A DNA stretch of 64,000 nucleotides from Macrolepiota albuminosa (Eukaryota > Basidiomycota > Agaricomycetes > Agaricales > Agaricaceae). Positions 1 to 11,963 of the stretch are shown in pieces; positions within the stretch are counted from its first letter, which is position 1, and each line of letters starts with the position of its first letter. The stretch spans positions 1,674,001 through 1,738,000 of the forward strand of contig JAMWFC010000032.1 of assembly GCA_027475525.1 (NCBI GenBank), given 5' to 3'. Below the pieces are notes generated by a model. That model saw only the letters and a program-made list of their open reading frames with translations. It was not told the DNA's origin and did no database searches. The position numbers and the translations under genes are program-made.

Positions 1-3000
1 CGAATGACATCTAAAGTGGTCCATAGATATTTTTGATGCGATGTGATTCGAAAAGGTAGAACTTCACAGTACGCCTCGAAAACTATTCTTGCACGCTCAG
101 GATTAACATCAGATACTGAGTTAGCATTAGCCAATGCACGAGCGCAAGCAGTGAACATGTTGACATCTAAATTCGCCTCTCTTTTCATCCCGAAAGTTAA
201 TAACCGAGGCTCCAAATCCAAGAATGAATCCAGAATGAATTCAGGAGATCCTTCAAATGACGATATGAATAGACGATCGTGGGCGTAGAGATCCCGCGGG
301 TGACGAAGGACCAAATTTGCATCTGGAACTCGCAGCGTTCCTACTGATTGAAGATTTCGAGAATTTTCGAGAAACATGGTCAATAGCTCCTTGTATGGGA
401 CGACGTCATTCTCTGAAAGAGTGGGAGGGAGGTTCAGGGATCCAAAAAATTGCGGAAAGCTCAAAACTTCTTTTTTCAAGGTGACAAAACAGGGTGAATA
501 GGGGGTAAAAGGAATGTGCAGGAATCTCCGAGCAAGATGGATGGGGATATCTGGTGGAAGCACCGTTACTCTGTCTGCTGATTGATATATCAGAGTATCA
601 TCAAACTGATAGGTTGGCCAGATGGGTAATTGCCGCGCGAAGGCGAGGAGATGAGGAAGTAAACCGGCTGACGATCCTAGTTTCGTTCGGCACCAATGGC
701 CGAACTGCTTTTGAATGTTTGCGTCCAAGTTGCCAAAATTAATAAGAACGACATGGCGTCTGGCGGCCATGGATGATAGGAAATCAGTAAAGGGAATGTA
801 TTGGGAAAAGTCTGTTCCTGTGAGTATGGGGTTTCTGAGATAACGGGGAAGGTTTTCCGAATAACGTTCCACAACTGTAAGACCAAGGCTGGCGAGTGTG
901 GGCCACAACCATGCATCTTCGTACTGAGAACTGAGAACGACGGCTGAACGATCCCTACAATTGGCAATTGAGGTATATACTCCCGCTCTGGTTGTTGGTA
1001 CAAGGGGAAAGGTGTCGATGTTTTTGTGATCCACTTTCAATCCAGCGAAGATGTTCCAGAAAAATGCAATCCAAGCCTGCACATTTGCATCGTGGTTGGC
1101 ACTGGTCGTTTCTGCCAGCACAGTTGCAAGCAGAAGCTTCAAAGATGGGCCATCTATCTCTTTAACATTAAACGTCTGGCGCAACTGTGAGAGCACGGAC
1201 ATGGACTTGAATGAGGCGTGAACAAGATGTCCACTATCGGGAAACAATGTATATATACTCTTCGGTGCTGTAAGGTATGATTGAGATGCACCGCTAGCGC
1301 GTTTGATAACGCCAAATTCCCCTGAAGCAAGTGGTAGAAGACGGAGATCCAGAAGATCGTCAGCATTTTGTCCGAGGAAGGTTAACAGCTCGTTGAGCTC
1401 CTCAAACTCTAAGTCTTCAGCGACATTCATTGAAGATTGACGGATGAGATTGCCAAGATATGCAGGCTTCAATTGCGTGAGTCCGGCGGCAACACACGCT
1501 TTGGAAAGTAGTCGGTGTGGCAACAGGACAACCGGCGGTCCAAGAAGTTCAAAAACTTGATCAAGAGCATCACCATCCTTGAGAGTCCTAAAGAGAACGA
1601 CTTCTCCCGAGGTTAAAGGGACAGGCTCATCTATGTACTTGGACCAGAAGACACGTTGATGCGACGCTTTCAAAGTCTTGTAAAACGAAGAGGTCACGAG
1701 CTGGGTGAATTCATCCTCTTCAGACCCGCATCCTGGCCACCACGGAACATTGTCATATTCGTGCTCGAGCAAGTCCGACAATAGAAACAGATACAAGGGG
1801 GGTACCACTGACGAAAGAAGCCATCGATTGTAATCTGCTGCTGCCGGGTCGAGATTGTCCAACCTAACTTGCCGCCGATCATCAGACAAGATGAAAGGCG
1901 CGCTTATATGGACTGGAAGTTGGTTTTGTCTCAATGGAAGCGAAGAGAAAAATTTGTACACATGCCGTCTTTCTTTCTTTGCCTGAGTATCAGTCCTGGC
2001 GGCAATAGCAAGCGTGACCGGCGAGCGCAGTCCGTATTTGGTTAACTGTGAGACCTCCTCATAGCCAGGAGGCGAAGTAGAAACAATGTGCCAAGATTGC
2101 GTTTCAGTGGCATGGCGTGGTATATAACTGTGGATATTAATGTCAAATACTTTTGTTTTAAACTCGTTGACGGTCGTCTCTTCTGTGAGATCCAAGGAAA
2201 TCATTCGGGTACATGCAGTCCCGCTAGACGTCCGGTGGTTGACCTTGATTGTACGTATCAGCGTGAACAACAAAAACTCTTGTGCATGGTCTTCAAAGGG
2301 CTTGATTATATCTTTTTGGAGACGATGAATATCCCAAGCCTCTCCAAGGGAACAGTTTCCAACATGTCTCCGGAGCGGAAGACGGAATAGTGTCTTTAGG
2401 TTCAATAAATGTAAAATGAATATTTCTGAAAATAAAAAAACCTACACCCTGGTATTTCTCTGAAGAGGACAATTCAAAGCCAAATAATCCGCCGAAAGGT
2501 TTGACATGATCAGGAAACATCCTGTTGTCCATTCCGCGTTGAGCAATGGAAGGAAGAGACATGAGACTTTATAAGGTTTGACATGATCAGGAAACATCCT
2601 GTTGTCCATTCCGCGTTGAGCAATGGAAGGAAGAGACATGAGACTTTATACACACTGTTTCACATGTCGTAGGGAAAGTAACAGAGTCGCTCGATCCTTG
2701 ATTGGCAAAAGTCGCTTCGTAGGCTCGATGAAGAGCACAGACTCCCCAGAAACGATCATTGCAAACTAAAACGCGATTAGGGCGTAATTCAAGAGATCGT
2801 TGAAAAAAGAGCGTCACTGACGTCTGCCAAATGGAACATGGTCAGGGCTCCAAAGCCGAACTGACCGATACTGTCTCTTCTACTGCTCTTCCCTCCGACT
2901 CCCGTTTGGCAAATCCCATTGAAATCCGCCTCGGTGAAGACCGAGTCGTTGCACAGTACAAGTGAAGGACCGTTGATGATCTCGGCCAATTGACTGGAGA

Positions 3001-6000
3001 TGATCCTATTCCTAGGTGGAATTATTTCATCTATGATGACCCCAAACTTGGTTGCTCCAGCGTCCGACGCGTTGGCGATAAACTCTGTCATAATCTGATG
3101 GGGAGTGTAACTCCTGAGTTTGTTGGCGATTGTGGTTATGAGTTGCTCGCCCATATCAATTCCAAAGGACTTGTGGTCGATATTTTTGAGGCCTAGTCTG
3201 CCCATGCAAAGGGACTTTGCGAGGGAAGCGTGAATCACATCGTGTGCCATGTGCTCGTCGTCGCCGAGAGGGGCTAAGATTGCGCTGTCCCCAATGTCAT
3301 TGAAAAAAACAGAGGATAAAGGGCGAAGGATGCAGTTGATGTCAGGGACAAGTATTTGAGAACGGTTGATGAGTGATTCTTTGGTGTCTGGCAAGAGCGA
3401 CAACAAGCGGCGTGCTTGCTTTGCAACTCGAAGAGACGGAGACTCATTTTCGAGGTCGGAGAGTCGAGTTATAATCGCAGCCGTTGAAGGCCTTGACATA
3501 ACTGGGGTCAGGACATCATATCAAGGGAGGGGAAACGTTACCTTTTTGAACAACCCATCCGGGTGAAAAATGCCAACGACTCTGGACCCGGAAACATTAC
3601 CTGATGAAACCCAACCGACGAGTCCGCATCAGAGAAGACCGCATACTCGGTTTGTGCTAGTGTGCTCGTTTCAGCCACGGGGACCCAGCCGTGTCCTGCG
3701 ACTGCTTCTTTCAATCGCAGTATTTCATGATCTGAGAGCTGACGTTCCATCAGCTCTCGGACGACGTCGCGCACGACGGTATACGCGTTGTCTTGTGCTG
3801 CGAGGTGGAGCTGCTGGGACGTGACCTCGATGGAAACGGGTTGGTCCCAGCAGAACGTTGCGCGGAACGAGTCGTCGGTTCGGAGACCATCGTCGAGGGG
3901 GGAGAGCACGCGATCAAATAGATTGTGGTGGTACGGATCGTCTCGGCATTCGTTTGGTTTCCGCAGCCCTTTGGGCGTAGGCAGCCACTTGGTGTTGTGG
4001 ATCTCCTCGACCTGAGATGATGGTAATTTGAATGCTGTGTTGTATATGACCCGTACGAGTTTACGAGCGCACTTTTGGTCCTGTGTGGTGGTGATGTGGC
4101 GGATACGCTCCTGCAGGGTGTCGTTGGAGAGCTCATGCTGCATGAGATGTAGGTTGGAGAGATAAGAAATGATAGACAAGTTTTCCTCCTGGTAATCGGG
4201 GTGTGGCAGAAAGCGAGAGCCTGCTGCGTAGAGGGCTCGAAGACTGGATATGGGATCGATAACCTCGCGAGGGGGTCGGAGAGATCCATCTCCGACGACA
4301 ATGAATGAAATGCTTCCTAGAATATCAAAGAGTTCCCTTGGTATATGTCTGGTATGGCAAGCCATGTATTTAACAATTGCTTCTTGTGTCGCCTTCGGCT
4401 GGGATGTAAAATGGGTCATGCAGAGCGAAAGCACATCAATATTGTCCAAGGCGCCTTTAGAGTCGGGATCCAAGGCCTCGATTAGAGATAGACTATGTGA
4501 AGCATCCAAAACTACTGTATCTGTTAATACGGGAAGGAATGGGAGGTCCTTGAGGTCCACTTTGAACACCGCATAGCCCTCTGGAATGCGGATACGTTGC
4601 TTTTGTCCTTGTCCTTGCACTTGGCCTTGGTAAGACGCCAATGGATGCACCCTGAAAATGGGCAAGGCCCGCAATTTCCTGCGCCGGTCCTCGTTGGTAT
4701 GCAGGCTCGAAAGCATACGGTTAGAGACGTGAGTCGCAAGCTGCTGTACCGCCTGCTCGTCCCCTACAAAAGACATGATAGCGTCGAGATCCAGCGCATC
4801 GAGGAGTGCGTCGATGTCATTGACGTCGCTGAAGGCCTTGAACGCATTCAGAGCCTTCCGTGCGGCGGAGGAGGGGCCGAAGGACGAGTGGAGGAAGGGG
4901 AGGCAGAGCTTTTTGAGAAGGGCAAGGAGAAGTGGATGGATCCCTGTCGGCTCGAAGATGGGCGAGGATAGAGGTTGTAGCCCAGATTGGGTGGGGAGGA
5001 GGGGGAGAGACACGAGAGAAGGGTAGAGAGAGTCTTTAGAGGGCCATTGGACCAGCCAGAGCCAGAACATGGATGTCCAGGCAGAGTCGACTGGTGCGCC
5101 AGGGACGAGGAGGGTTTGGAGGTATGCGAGGACGGTGAGAGGTGTGAGGGGCTGGACGTTGAGGGTGGTGGGGCCGGTGCGCCGGAGGAGAGAGGCGAGG
5201 TGGGTGTGGATGTACCCGAGGGAGATGGCGGTTGAGTCACAGGTTTTGAAGAGCTCGTATTCAACACTTTCGAGCAGGACGCGGACGGTGCTGGAGCTGT
5301 TACGGTGGGTGAGGGCGATGTAATTTCCTTTTGGGATGGGCACGACAGGGAGGTCAGCGATGTACTCTAGCTCGTCTGTAGAGAGGAGATAGTTGAGAAT
5401 AGATGGTAGTTTGTCCTGGGAAGCGAGAGTGTGCTTAAAGACCTGGAGAGAAAATGATTGAGATTCGCAGGTCGTGGGCAGAGTAGACTCACCAGAAGCG
5501 AATTGTGAGCTGCGGCGGGCGTGAGCAACGTTGCGTCTTTCAAAAGCTCGACGATGTATTTAGGAGGGCGGGTGATGTCCAGCCCACATGCGGCCAAGGC
5601 ATCTATAACCTCGTCGGACTCTGCGGTGCCGCCGCCCGCGACAATGACGTTTTCCAGTCCGCAGAACCTGCCGGGAGACCTGACGACCGGCCAGACGCAG
5701 GACTTGGATTTGATGATGTTTTCTGCGAGGTTCACCGGGAGCTCCTCCCAGTACCCACTGTCGCCTAATTGGTTCGGGGTCTGCGGGGGAGGCCAGGCGT
5801 CGAAGAGGTTGTGGATCTCGGATTCGGCGAGCATGTGCAAGAGGCACATCCATGCTTTCGGCAGGTACTCTTCGAAGAGGAGTTTGTTCCATTCGACAGA
5901 GATGCTGTGGGCGGGTAAGGGATCTGGGACAGAGGGGAACGTGAAAGGGGAGGGACGTACTGGTAGACTGTACCGTGGGCAGGTTTTTCTTCGCGGTTTT

Positions 6001-7017
6001 GGAGCTTTTCTCGAGAGGGCGTGAGCGCAAAGAGGCCGTGGAGGTGCACGCAGAAGCGCGTGAAGAGAGGAAGCGGGAGATACGTGAAGAGTCTCCCCGG
6101 GGCGGTTTCGGGCTTTTGGAGGAGAGAGAGGTTGGCTGCGATGGCAAGAAGTGGGTGGAGTTTGTGTTCTGCGAGAACAGGGGCGGCGTCAAAGCCGAGA
6201 CGGGTGGAGAGCGTGGAAGAGGCGAGGTCGGAAGAGAAGGATGTGTGGAGGATGCGCCAGTGTTCAGGGGGCTGGGGAGTGTCGTTTATTGTGGTTGTTT
6301 CGGTCAAGTCGATGAAGGAGGCAGGGATGGGGCTTTGGACGAGGGTTGTGTGTTTGGAGCGGATGATTGATGATGCTGCTAGGCATGTGGCGTGGCCATC
6401 TGGGCTGATTTCGTAGATGGAGATTGAGGAGACGTTGTTCAGGAACAGGAGCGTGATGCGGAGTTGGTCTTGAATAAAGTCAGAGAGGAGATGTTGGATG
6501 TCTGTTGCAGAGAAGACTTTGGTAGCGATTTCGCTGGGACGTTGGCGCAAGGGAAGTCGGGCGACGGTGCCTTTGAAGGTGGAAGTGGCGACGTCGGGCT
6601 GGAAGAGATGGAGGGCAAACAAGTTGTAGATTTTAGCGTGCTTTTTAGCAGAGTTGACTTGGAGGCGAATATCAGGTTGTTCGTCGTTGAGGGGATCGAG
6701 CATGACAAGAGTGGATTGAGAAAGGACTTGGGGCATGTCTGTTATCTGGGGAAGAGGTTTGCACGGGATAAAGGAAGATGAGAGGACAGACGGACATGAA
6801 AGGTGGATCGAAAACCCATTCCGTATTTGCCTATCTTACTACAGACGGGAATGAGAATTGTTGAGGGGAGAGAAAAAGAAAAGACTTGCGAATCATCTTT
6901 TTTTTTGGAGGAATCCCAGAGGTTAAAGAAAGAAGTAAAATCAGATTCAGTAAAGTGAGAATCATTGTAAGCAAGAAGAGCAGGAGCATGTGAATCGCGG
7001 TGGTCGAGGACAAACAT
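1..7017 (-). CDS. Sacsin-like protein with two HSP90-type ATPase repeats, partial at both ends
   Basis: Multi-exon minus-strand gene. The first ATPase-like repeat begins at 7017 (YNDSHFTESDF, then KIGKYGMGFRSTFH, then ITDMPQV). The second lies in the exons covering about 3498-2290 (NASDAGATKF, LCNDSVFTEADF, SIGQFGFGALTMFHLAD, then a P-loop-distal segment ending FPDHVKPF). These match the sacsin repeat (GHKL fold, HSP90-like). Between and after them is long alpha-helical sequence without a named domain. From about 2390 to base 1 the frame is completely open, so the gene continues past the left edge. Introns are about 45-55 bp; clear ones are 6889-6839 (GC-AG) and about 3540-3499. The first visible exon follows an acceptor AG directly at 7018, and the exon that should carry the first NADDA motif is absent: the tandem array lies there instead. 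A 77-bp duplication at 2496 sits across an intron acceptor. Family assignment is firm; function (chaperone-like) is inference. Confidence 0.85.
2496..2649. repeat. 77-bp direct duplication (1)
   Basis: Two adjacent 77-bp copies across an intron acceptor of the sacsin-like gene. Splicing to the distal acceptor, or collapsing one copy, keeps the frame. Confidence 0.95.
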
Positions 7018-7084
7018 CTGGATGAAAGGTTAAGGACACCGGGTGAGTGGGGTATGGAAGGAATGGACCTGTGTTGTGGCTTTG

Positions 7085-8130
7085 GCATCTTCTGAATTTT
7101 GCAAAATTTCGCGAAAGAGAGCCTTGGAGGGAGGATAGGTATTGAGGACGCTGCGTATAGCACTGAGGTATGAGACGGGCATGATGTGGTAGCAATCGAT
7201 GAGATGGAGAGCTTATATAGTGGACAAGCGCCCAAGCAAGGTTCAGTCGAGATAGGCGCCAGCGATCGATATTAGTATCTTGTGAAATTTTGCCAAAGAG
7301 AGTCTTGGGATATGTATCGAGGACACTGCGTATAGCGGTGAGGAGACAAGCATGACGGTAGTGATCGATGATGGAGAAGTTAAATATAGTGACAAGCATC
7401 CGAGCAAGGTTCAGTCGAGATGGGCGCCATCAATCGATATACTAGCATCTTGTGAAATTTTGCCAAAGAGAGTCTTGGGATATGTATCGAGGACGCTGCG
7501 TATAGCGACAGGCGCCAGCAATCTATATGGATGGCACTGGGATCTTCTAAATAGGCGCCGACAATATATATACAATGGCTCTGGCACCTTAGGAATTTTG
7601 CAAAATTTCGCGAGGGTTGGATATATCGAGAAGGCTGGTGAGGAGACAAGCATGACGGTAGTGATCGATGGAACGGAGAGGATGGAGAAGTTATATATAG
7701 TGACAAGCATCCGAGCAAGGTTCAGTCGAGATAGGCGCCATCAATCGATATACTAGCATCTTGTGAAATTTTGCGAAAGAGAGCCTTGGGATATGTATCG
7801 AGGACGCTGCGCATAGCGATAGGCGCCAGCAATCTATATGGATGGCACCGGGATCTTCTAAATAGACGCCGACAATATATAGCACCTTACGAATTTTGCA
7901 AAATTTCGAGATACATCGAGAACGCGTATAACGGTGAGGAGACGAGCATGACGGTAGTGATCGATGGAATGGAGAGGGATGGAGAAGTTTATGTAGTGAC
8001 AAGCGTCCGAGTAAAGTTCAGTCAAGATGGGCGCCATGAATCGATATAGTAGCATGATGTGAAATTTCGCAAGAGAGTCATTAGGACGCTGTGTATAGCG
8101 CTGAGACACGGATGTAGTGGTGGATGGTAT
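7085..8130. repeat. Degenerate tandem array between genes
   Basis: Related blocks of roughly 190-305 bp repeat here. A marker segment (GCGCCATCAATCGATAT followed by CTTGTGAAATTTTGC) recurs near 7242, 7431, 7736 and 8030. Other shared pieces are a GGATATGTATCGAGGACGC stretch and a palindromic AATTTTGCAAAATT core near 7094, 7593 and 7890. Short ORFs read through the array, but their translations only mirror the repeat. No gene is supported. The array occupies the place where the 5' exons of the sacsin-like gene should be. Confidence 0.8.
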
Positions 8131-8305
8131 TCAAGAGTTATATATAGTGGCAGGTGCCCGGTTCAGGGGAAACTTGGCTCTGGGATCTTCGTAGAGGCTG
8201 GGAATTGAAATTTATTCGGGTACAAATTACATGACAGTACGATACGGATACAGAGAGCGAGCATTGAGCAGGAAAGAGAGCAGGACTGGGCAAAGCATGA
8301 GGCAA
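8131..8305. other. Short intergenic stretch
   Basis: Sequence between the tandem array and the stop codon of the Rua1-type gene. I see no conserved feature; it probably holds that gene's 3' UTR. Confidence 0.4.
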
Positions 8306-9408
8306 CTAGAGCTTGGAGAGGACAGCATAGACAGAGTCGTGTTCGTAGACGTCATGAGAAGCATCGAGAGAAGAAGAACCGTGGCATGCAGCGGCGTGTT
8401 TCCACCTAGGTGAAGAGAGACGAGTTAGTGTGCGGGGAGGGATGTGGTGAAGTGTACCAGAAGAGTTCCTTGACCTGTGGGGGTGTGAGAAGGAGGGAGG
8501 GAGTGGGAGCAAGGCAAACCTTTGGCTGGACGTCCTTGATGCCCTCGACAGGGACCCAGCGGGCACACTTGTGGCACTTTGCCTCGCGGACAGAGGAGCG
8601 CTCGTGTTTTGCAGGGTTTGGGCGGGGCGTGACACGGAAGGCGAGGGGCGGGGAAAAGGGACGCTGGGTGGTGGCAGAGATGCCGTGGTAGTATTGCATG
8701 TGGTAGCTGGGGGAGGTTAGCGGGGACGAGGGGAGACAAGGTACTCTGGGGGCACGTGAGAGGGGAAGAGGAGAGCAGGAGGGAACGGACCACTTGAATG
8801 CGCTAAATTTCATTGCGAGCCAGAGACGGCGGGACTCGCCACCGCGGGCACGTGGTTCGACGCAGATGGGGCAGAGACCTTGTTTGGCGGGGCCCTTGCC
8901 GCGGACGAAGCGGGGGGTGTAGAGGTCGAGCGGGTGGCGGGGAGCATTGTAGATGCCGCCGGGGTGCGAGGGGTTGAAGAGGGCGAGCGGGGAGCTGGAA
9001 ACGGTCAGTGGGCGTGGCGGGGAGAGAGGAGACGCACGAAGAGGGACTGGGGGCATAGAAGGAGCTGGCGGGGAAGCGGCGGTAGAGGAGAGGGAAGAGG
9101 GGCGACTGGGCGGGGAAGGAGCGGGTGGTGAAAATGGGAAGCGGGGCAGGCGGCGGAGAGACGGCAGAGAGACGGCAGCGCTTGCGAGGTGGCGAGGCAG
9201 GGAGAGGCGTGAGGGGAGAAAGGAGGGAAGGGCGGGGAGATGCGCGGATGACGGGGGACTCGGCATGGAACGGCAGCGGGCAGGGAGTGCGGGGAAAGAG
9301 GTCGTCGGGTGGCTGGAAAGCAAGCGGAGACAGAACTGGAGTGGAAGCCGAGGGCGGCGGGGGAGACGGCGGGGTCGGCGGGGCGTCGCAGAGGAAGATG
9401 TCAAGCAT
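8306..9408 (-). CDS. Rua1-type zinc-binding transcription regulator
   Basis: Five exons: 9408-9038, 8994-8794, 8706-8520, 8474-8458 (a 17-bp microexon) and 8405-8306. They sum to 876 nt, a 291-residue protein, with GT-AG borders throughout. The C-terminal half carries the Rua1 C-terminal domain: LYTPRFVRGKGPAKQGLCPIC, then a tract with YHMQYYHGIS, then CHKCARWVPVEGIKD, then KELFWWKHAAACH. The conserved Cys and His residues suggest bound zinc. The N-terminal half is Pro/Ser-rich and low in complexity. Rua1 of Ustilago maydis controls a secondary-metabolite cluster; the targets here cannot be told, and no such cluster is visible. The start at 9408 is the last in-frame ATG before the conserved exon; the frame stays open upstream, but there it is antisense to the BAR gene. 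Confidence 0.8.
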
Positions 9409-9444
9409 GGATGTGGCTGTGCAATTCAACACTCTGCTCTCTCC
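9409..9444. promoter_or_regulatory. 36-bp gap between divergent start codons
   Basis: Only 36 bp separate the chosen ATG codons of the Rua1-type gene (minus) and the BAR gene (plus). Any shared promoter must overlap coding sequence, or one gene has an undetected 5' exon. Confidence 0.5.
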
Positions 9445-10478
9445 ATGGACGGCTGGCACAAACTCTCGGCGAGCATCAGCAACATCAACTTTGCCCAGGC
9501 TGGCTCCAAGATCTCCAAGGGCTTCAACTCGAGTGTCCAGGCGACCAGGGAGCGTCTCGGCCAAGTAGCCCCAGACGACATCACCGAGCTTCCCCAGGAA
9601 TACAAGCACCTCGAGGCCCGTGTCGACGCTCTTCGTGCTGCACATCTCCTTCTTCTCAAGATCACCAAGGTCTACGACGCTCAGTCCTACGACTACCCTA
9701 CTCACCTCCAAGAGTCTATTACCGAATTTTCCTCGTCTCTCAGCTACAACCTCACCTCCTTTGCTGCCAACAACCTCAAGGGCACCAACCTCCCTGTCCC
9801 CGCAGAGCCTGTTGCCCCGCCCCCTTCCCAGCACAAGACCCTCCCCCATGCCCTCCTCCGTGCCGCAACAGCTGCCAGCAATGCCATCCACGCAACCGTC
9901 CCCGAATCTGACGACAGGCTCGCCAATTCACTCGCCCTCTACGCCGCCGGCTACGAAAAGATCGCCGGCGCTAGACTCGACCACGACGCCGCCGTACAGA
10001 ACAACTTTCTCCACCCCTGGCAGTCTACCCTCTCCACCAGCATCGCAGTCGCACTCAAGGCCCGCCAGGCCGTCCGTCTCAGCAGGCTCGAGCTCGATGC
10101 TGCCAAGCAGAGCCTCAAGAACGCCGGCCCCGCCAGGCAGGAACATGCCAGGCTCGAGGTCGAGAATGCGGAGGACGACCTCGTCCAAAAGACAGAGGTC
10201 GCAATCACCCTCATGAAGACTGTCCTCGAGAACGTGCGTCTCCTGTCCTCGTTTCTTTTCCTTCCTCACTCTCTTCCAGCCAGAACCAATCAAGAACCTC
10301 AATGAGCTCGCAAAGGCTCAGCTTCTCTACTTTTCCACCGCCGCAGAGGCCCTCTCTACCGTCCAGGGCGAGATGGAAGAACTCGCCGTCGCTGCAGAGG
10401 GAGAGTACAGGTATTATCTCCGTGTCCCTGCTTTCCACTTGTCCTCACTCTGTCCACAGAAAGTCCCGCGACCATTAG
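9445..10478 (+). CDS. Gvp36-type BAR domain protein
   Basis: Three exons: 9445-10233, 10280-10410 and 10460-10478, joined by GT-AG introns of 46 and 49 bp, give 312 residues. The whole protein reads as a fungal BAR domain of the Gvp36 family: an N-terminal amphipathic start (MDGWHKLSASISNINFAQAG), then long helices rich in Lys, Glu and Ala. Features include KHLEARVDALRAAHLLLLKI, ESDDRLANSLALYAAGYEKI and VENAEDDLVQKTEVAITLMK. Such proteins bind curved membranes of Golgi or endosomal vesicles. Base composition is strongly C-biased at third positions, unlike the retrotransposons to the right. The stop codon is 5 bp from the stop of the convergent methyltransferase gene. The last exon codes for only a few residues, so an alternative 3' end is possible. 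Confidence 0.85.
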
Positions 10479-10483
10479 TAGTA

Positions 10484-11933
10484 TTATGTACCAGTACCCT
10501 TGTATCCCCAACATATAAAATACGACCCATTGTTCTCCTCTGGTCTAATATACTTGACTTTTCTAAAATGCGGCACAAGCGCCGACGTTCGGAACCTCAC
10601 AAGCAACGGGTGCGGTACATGTCGCATTCTTGTTCATCATTAGTGTTGTCCAAACTAGAAGACAATTCACTTACAATAGCACCCCGCCGCCCTCCCGCCC
10701 CACCTCCTTCTCTGTACGTAGTCTCCACCTCGCAAACTCCCACACACGCCGACAGAAACTCAGACTCTGCGCCGCGTCCATCATCTGGCTCCCAGCCGTC
10801 TCCAGCGTCACATCACACAGCACAACGTCGACCCTCGCCGCCTCCAACGCACCGTCGACCAGGCCCTGTGTCCCCGCATCGCAAATGTCCCCTTGGATTC
10901 GCTCAATCCCGCGCATGTACCCCAGGGGTTCCCGGTCCACCGCGATGATCTTGACTCGCGAGGAAATGGGGCCGTTGAGTCGAAGCTTGTACCCGACGTA
11001 GAGACTCCATGATCCTGTCCCTGCCCCAATGTCCACGACGGTTTGCACGTCAGAGTGGGAGAGGAAGTGGTTGTAACGCGCGTGGATGATGTTGAGAGTG
11101 TCGGAATGCGTTGGCGTTGGCGTTGGCGTGGGTGTGGAGGTGGAGGTGGAGGTGGAGGCGGCTCCAGTGGTAGTTTCTTTCTCGAGCTCGACAGACCGAG
11201 CCCAGCCAGTGCCAACGTCAGCTTCAGGATTACGCACTGTCCTCGTCCGTCGCATTCGTCCCCGCGGGCGTTCAATGCGGCCGTAATGTGGAGGTGGGTG
11301 TCGAGTGTTGGAATGGGTGGGCGTGGGCGTGGTAACCTCTACGGACCGAGCCCAGCCAGTACCAACGTCAGCGTCAGGATTACGCACTATCCTCGTCCGT
11401 CGCATCCGTCCCCGCGGACGCTCAAGGCGGCCGTAATGTGGAGGCACATGCCGCGGCAGAGTGTCGAAATGGGTGGAAGTGGTGGCGGTAGTTTCTTTCT
11501 CAAGCTCGACAGACCGAGCCCAGCCAGTGCCAACGTCAGCATCAGGATTACGCACCGTCCTCGTCCGTCGCGTCCGCGGGCGCTCAATGCGGTCGTAATG
11601 TGGAGGCGGGTGGCGCGGCCGACTACCGTCCGCGGGGTCCCGCGCAGTCCGCGACAGCCGCCGCGTAGAAAACACACTGCTGATCCCAACGAGCTCAGAG
11701 AGCGCACTGCGTAGTTCAGGCGGCGGCCCCGCGCGCAGCGGTTCGGCGTTGATGAGGGTGTCTAGAGCGGCTGCTTGGGATTCTATTGACTGCGGCGCGC
11801 GGGGGCGCAGCGGCCGCACGGGGCGCACGGGGAGCGGGCGTGCACGGGTCTGGATGTCTGGAAGGAAGAGGCGGCGGAAGGCGGAGAGCGTGCGAGGGAG
11901 GCGTCCGGCGGTTTGGGGTTTGCCCTGCGGCAT
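10484..11933 (-). CDS. FtsJ/RrmJ-type SAM-dependent methyltransferase
   Basis: Two exons, 11933-10675 and 10628-10484, joined by a 46-bp intron, give 467 residues. The C-terminal half is an FtsJ-like fold: motif I VVDIGAGTGSWSLYVGYKL, then IIAVDREPLGYMRGIERIQG, VVLCDVTLETAG, and GGVLL continuing after the intron as MRHVPHPLLVRFR and FRKVKYIRPEENNGSYFICWG. FtsJ enzymes 2'-O-methylate rRNA or tRNA; the substrate here is not readable. The N-terminal half is unusual: three repeats of about 50-56 residues, each with PPHYGRIERPR, RRTRTVRNPDADVGTGWARS and an acidic tail. The start at 11933 was chosen because it keeps the gene clear of the divergent TFIIIC gene; an in-frame ATG at 11993 would overlap it. 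Confidence 0.75.
11190..11650. repeat. Coding tandem repeat in the methyltransferase gene
   Basis: Three copies of a unit with periods of about 150 and 168 bp (marker GACCGAGCCCAGCCAGT at 11194, 11344 and 11512). All stay in frame and encode the three N-terminal protein repeats. Confidence 0.85.
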
Positions 11934-11963
11934 CGCCGTTGTCACGCCCCGCGTGACCCCCCC

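Noticed and set aside
43..1882. Plus- and minus-strand ORFs of 60-110 codons at the left end
   Set aside because: They are shadows of the open sacsin-like exon that runs off the window edge on the minus strand.
7085..8130. CRISPR-like repeat array
   Set aside because: Units vary in length and sequence, there are no uniform spacers, and the organism is a eukaryote.
9409..9891. Long minus-strand ORF reaching upstream of the Rua1-type start
   Set aside because: It is the complement of the C-rich BAR exon, has no homology, and its composition mirrors the coding strand.
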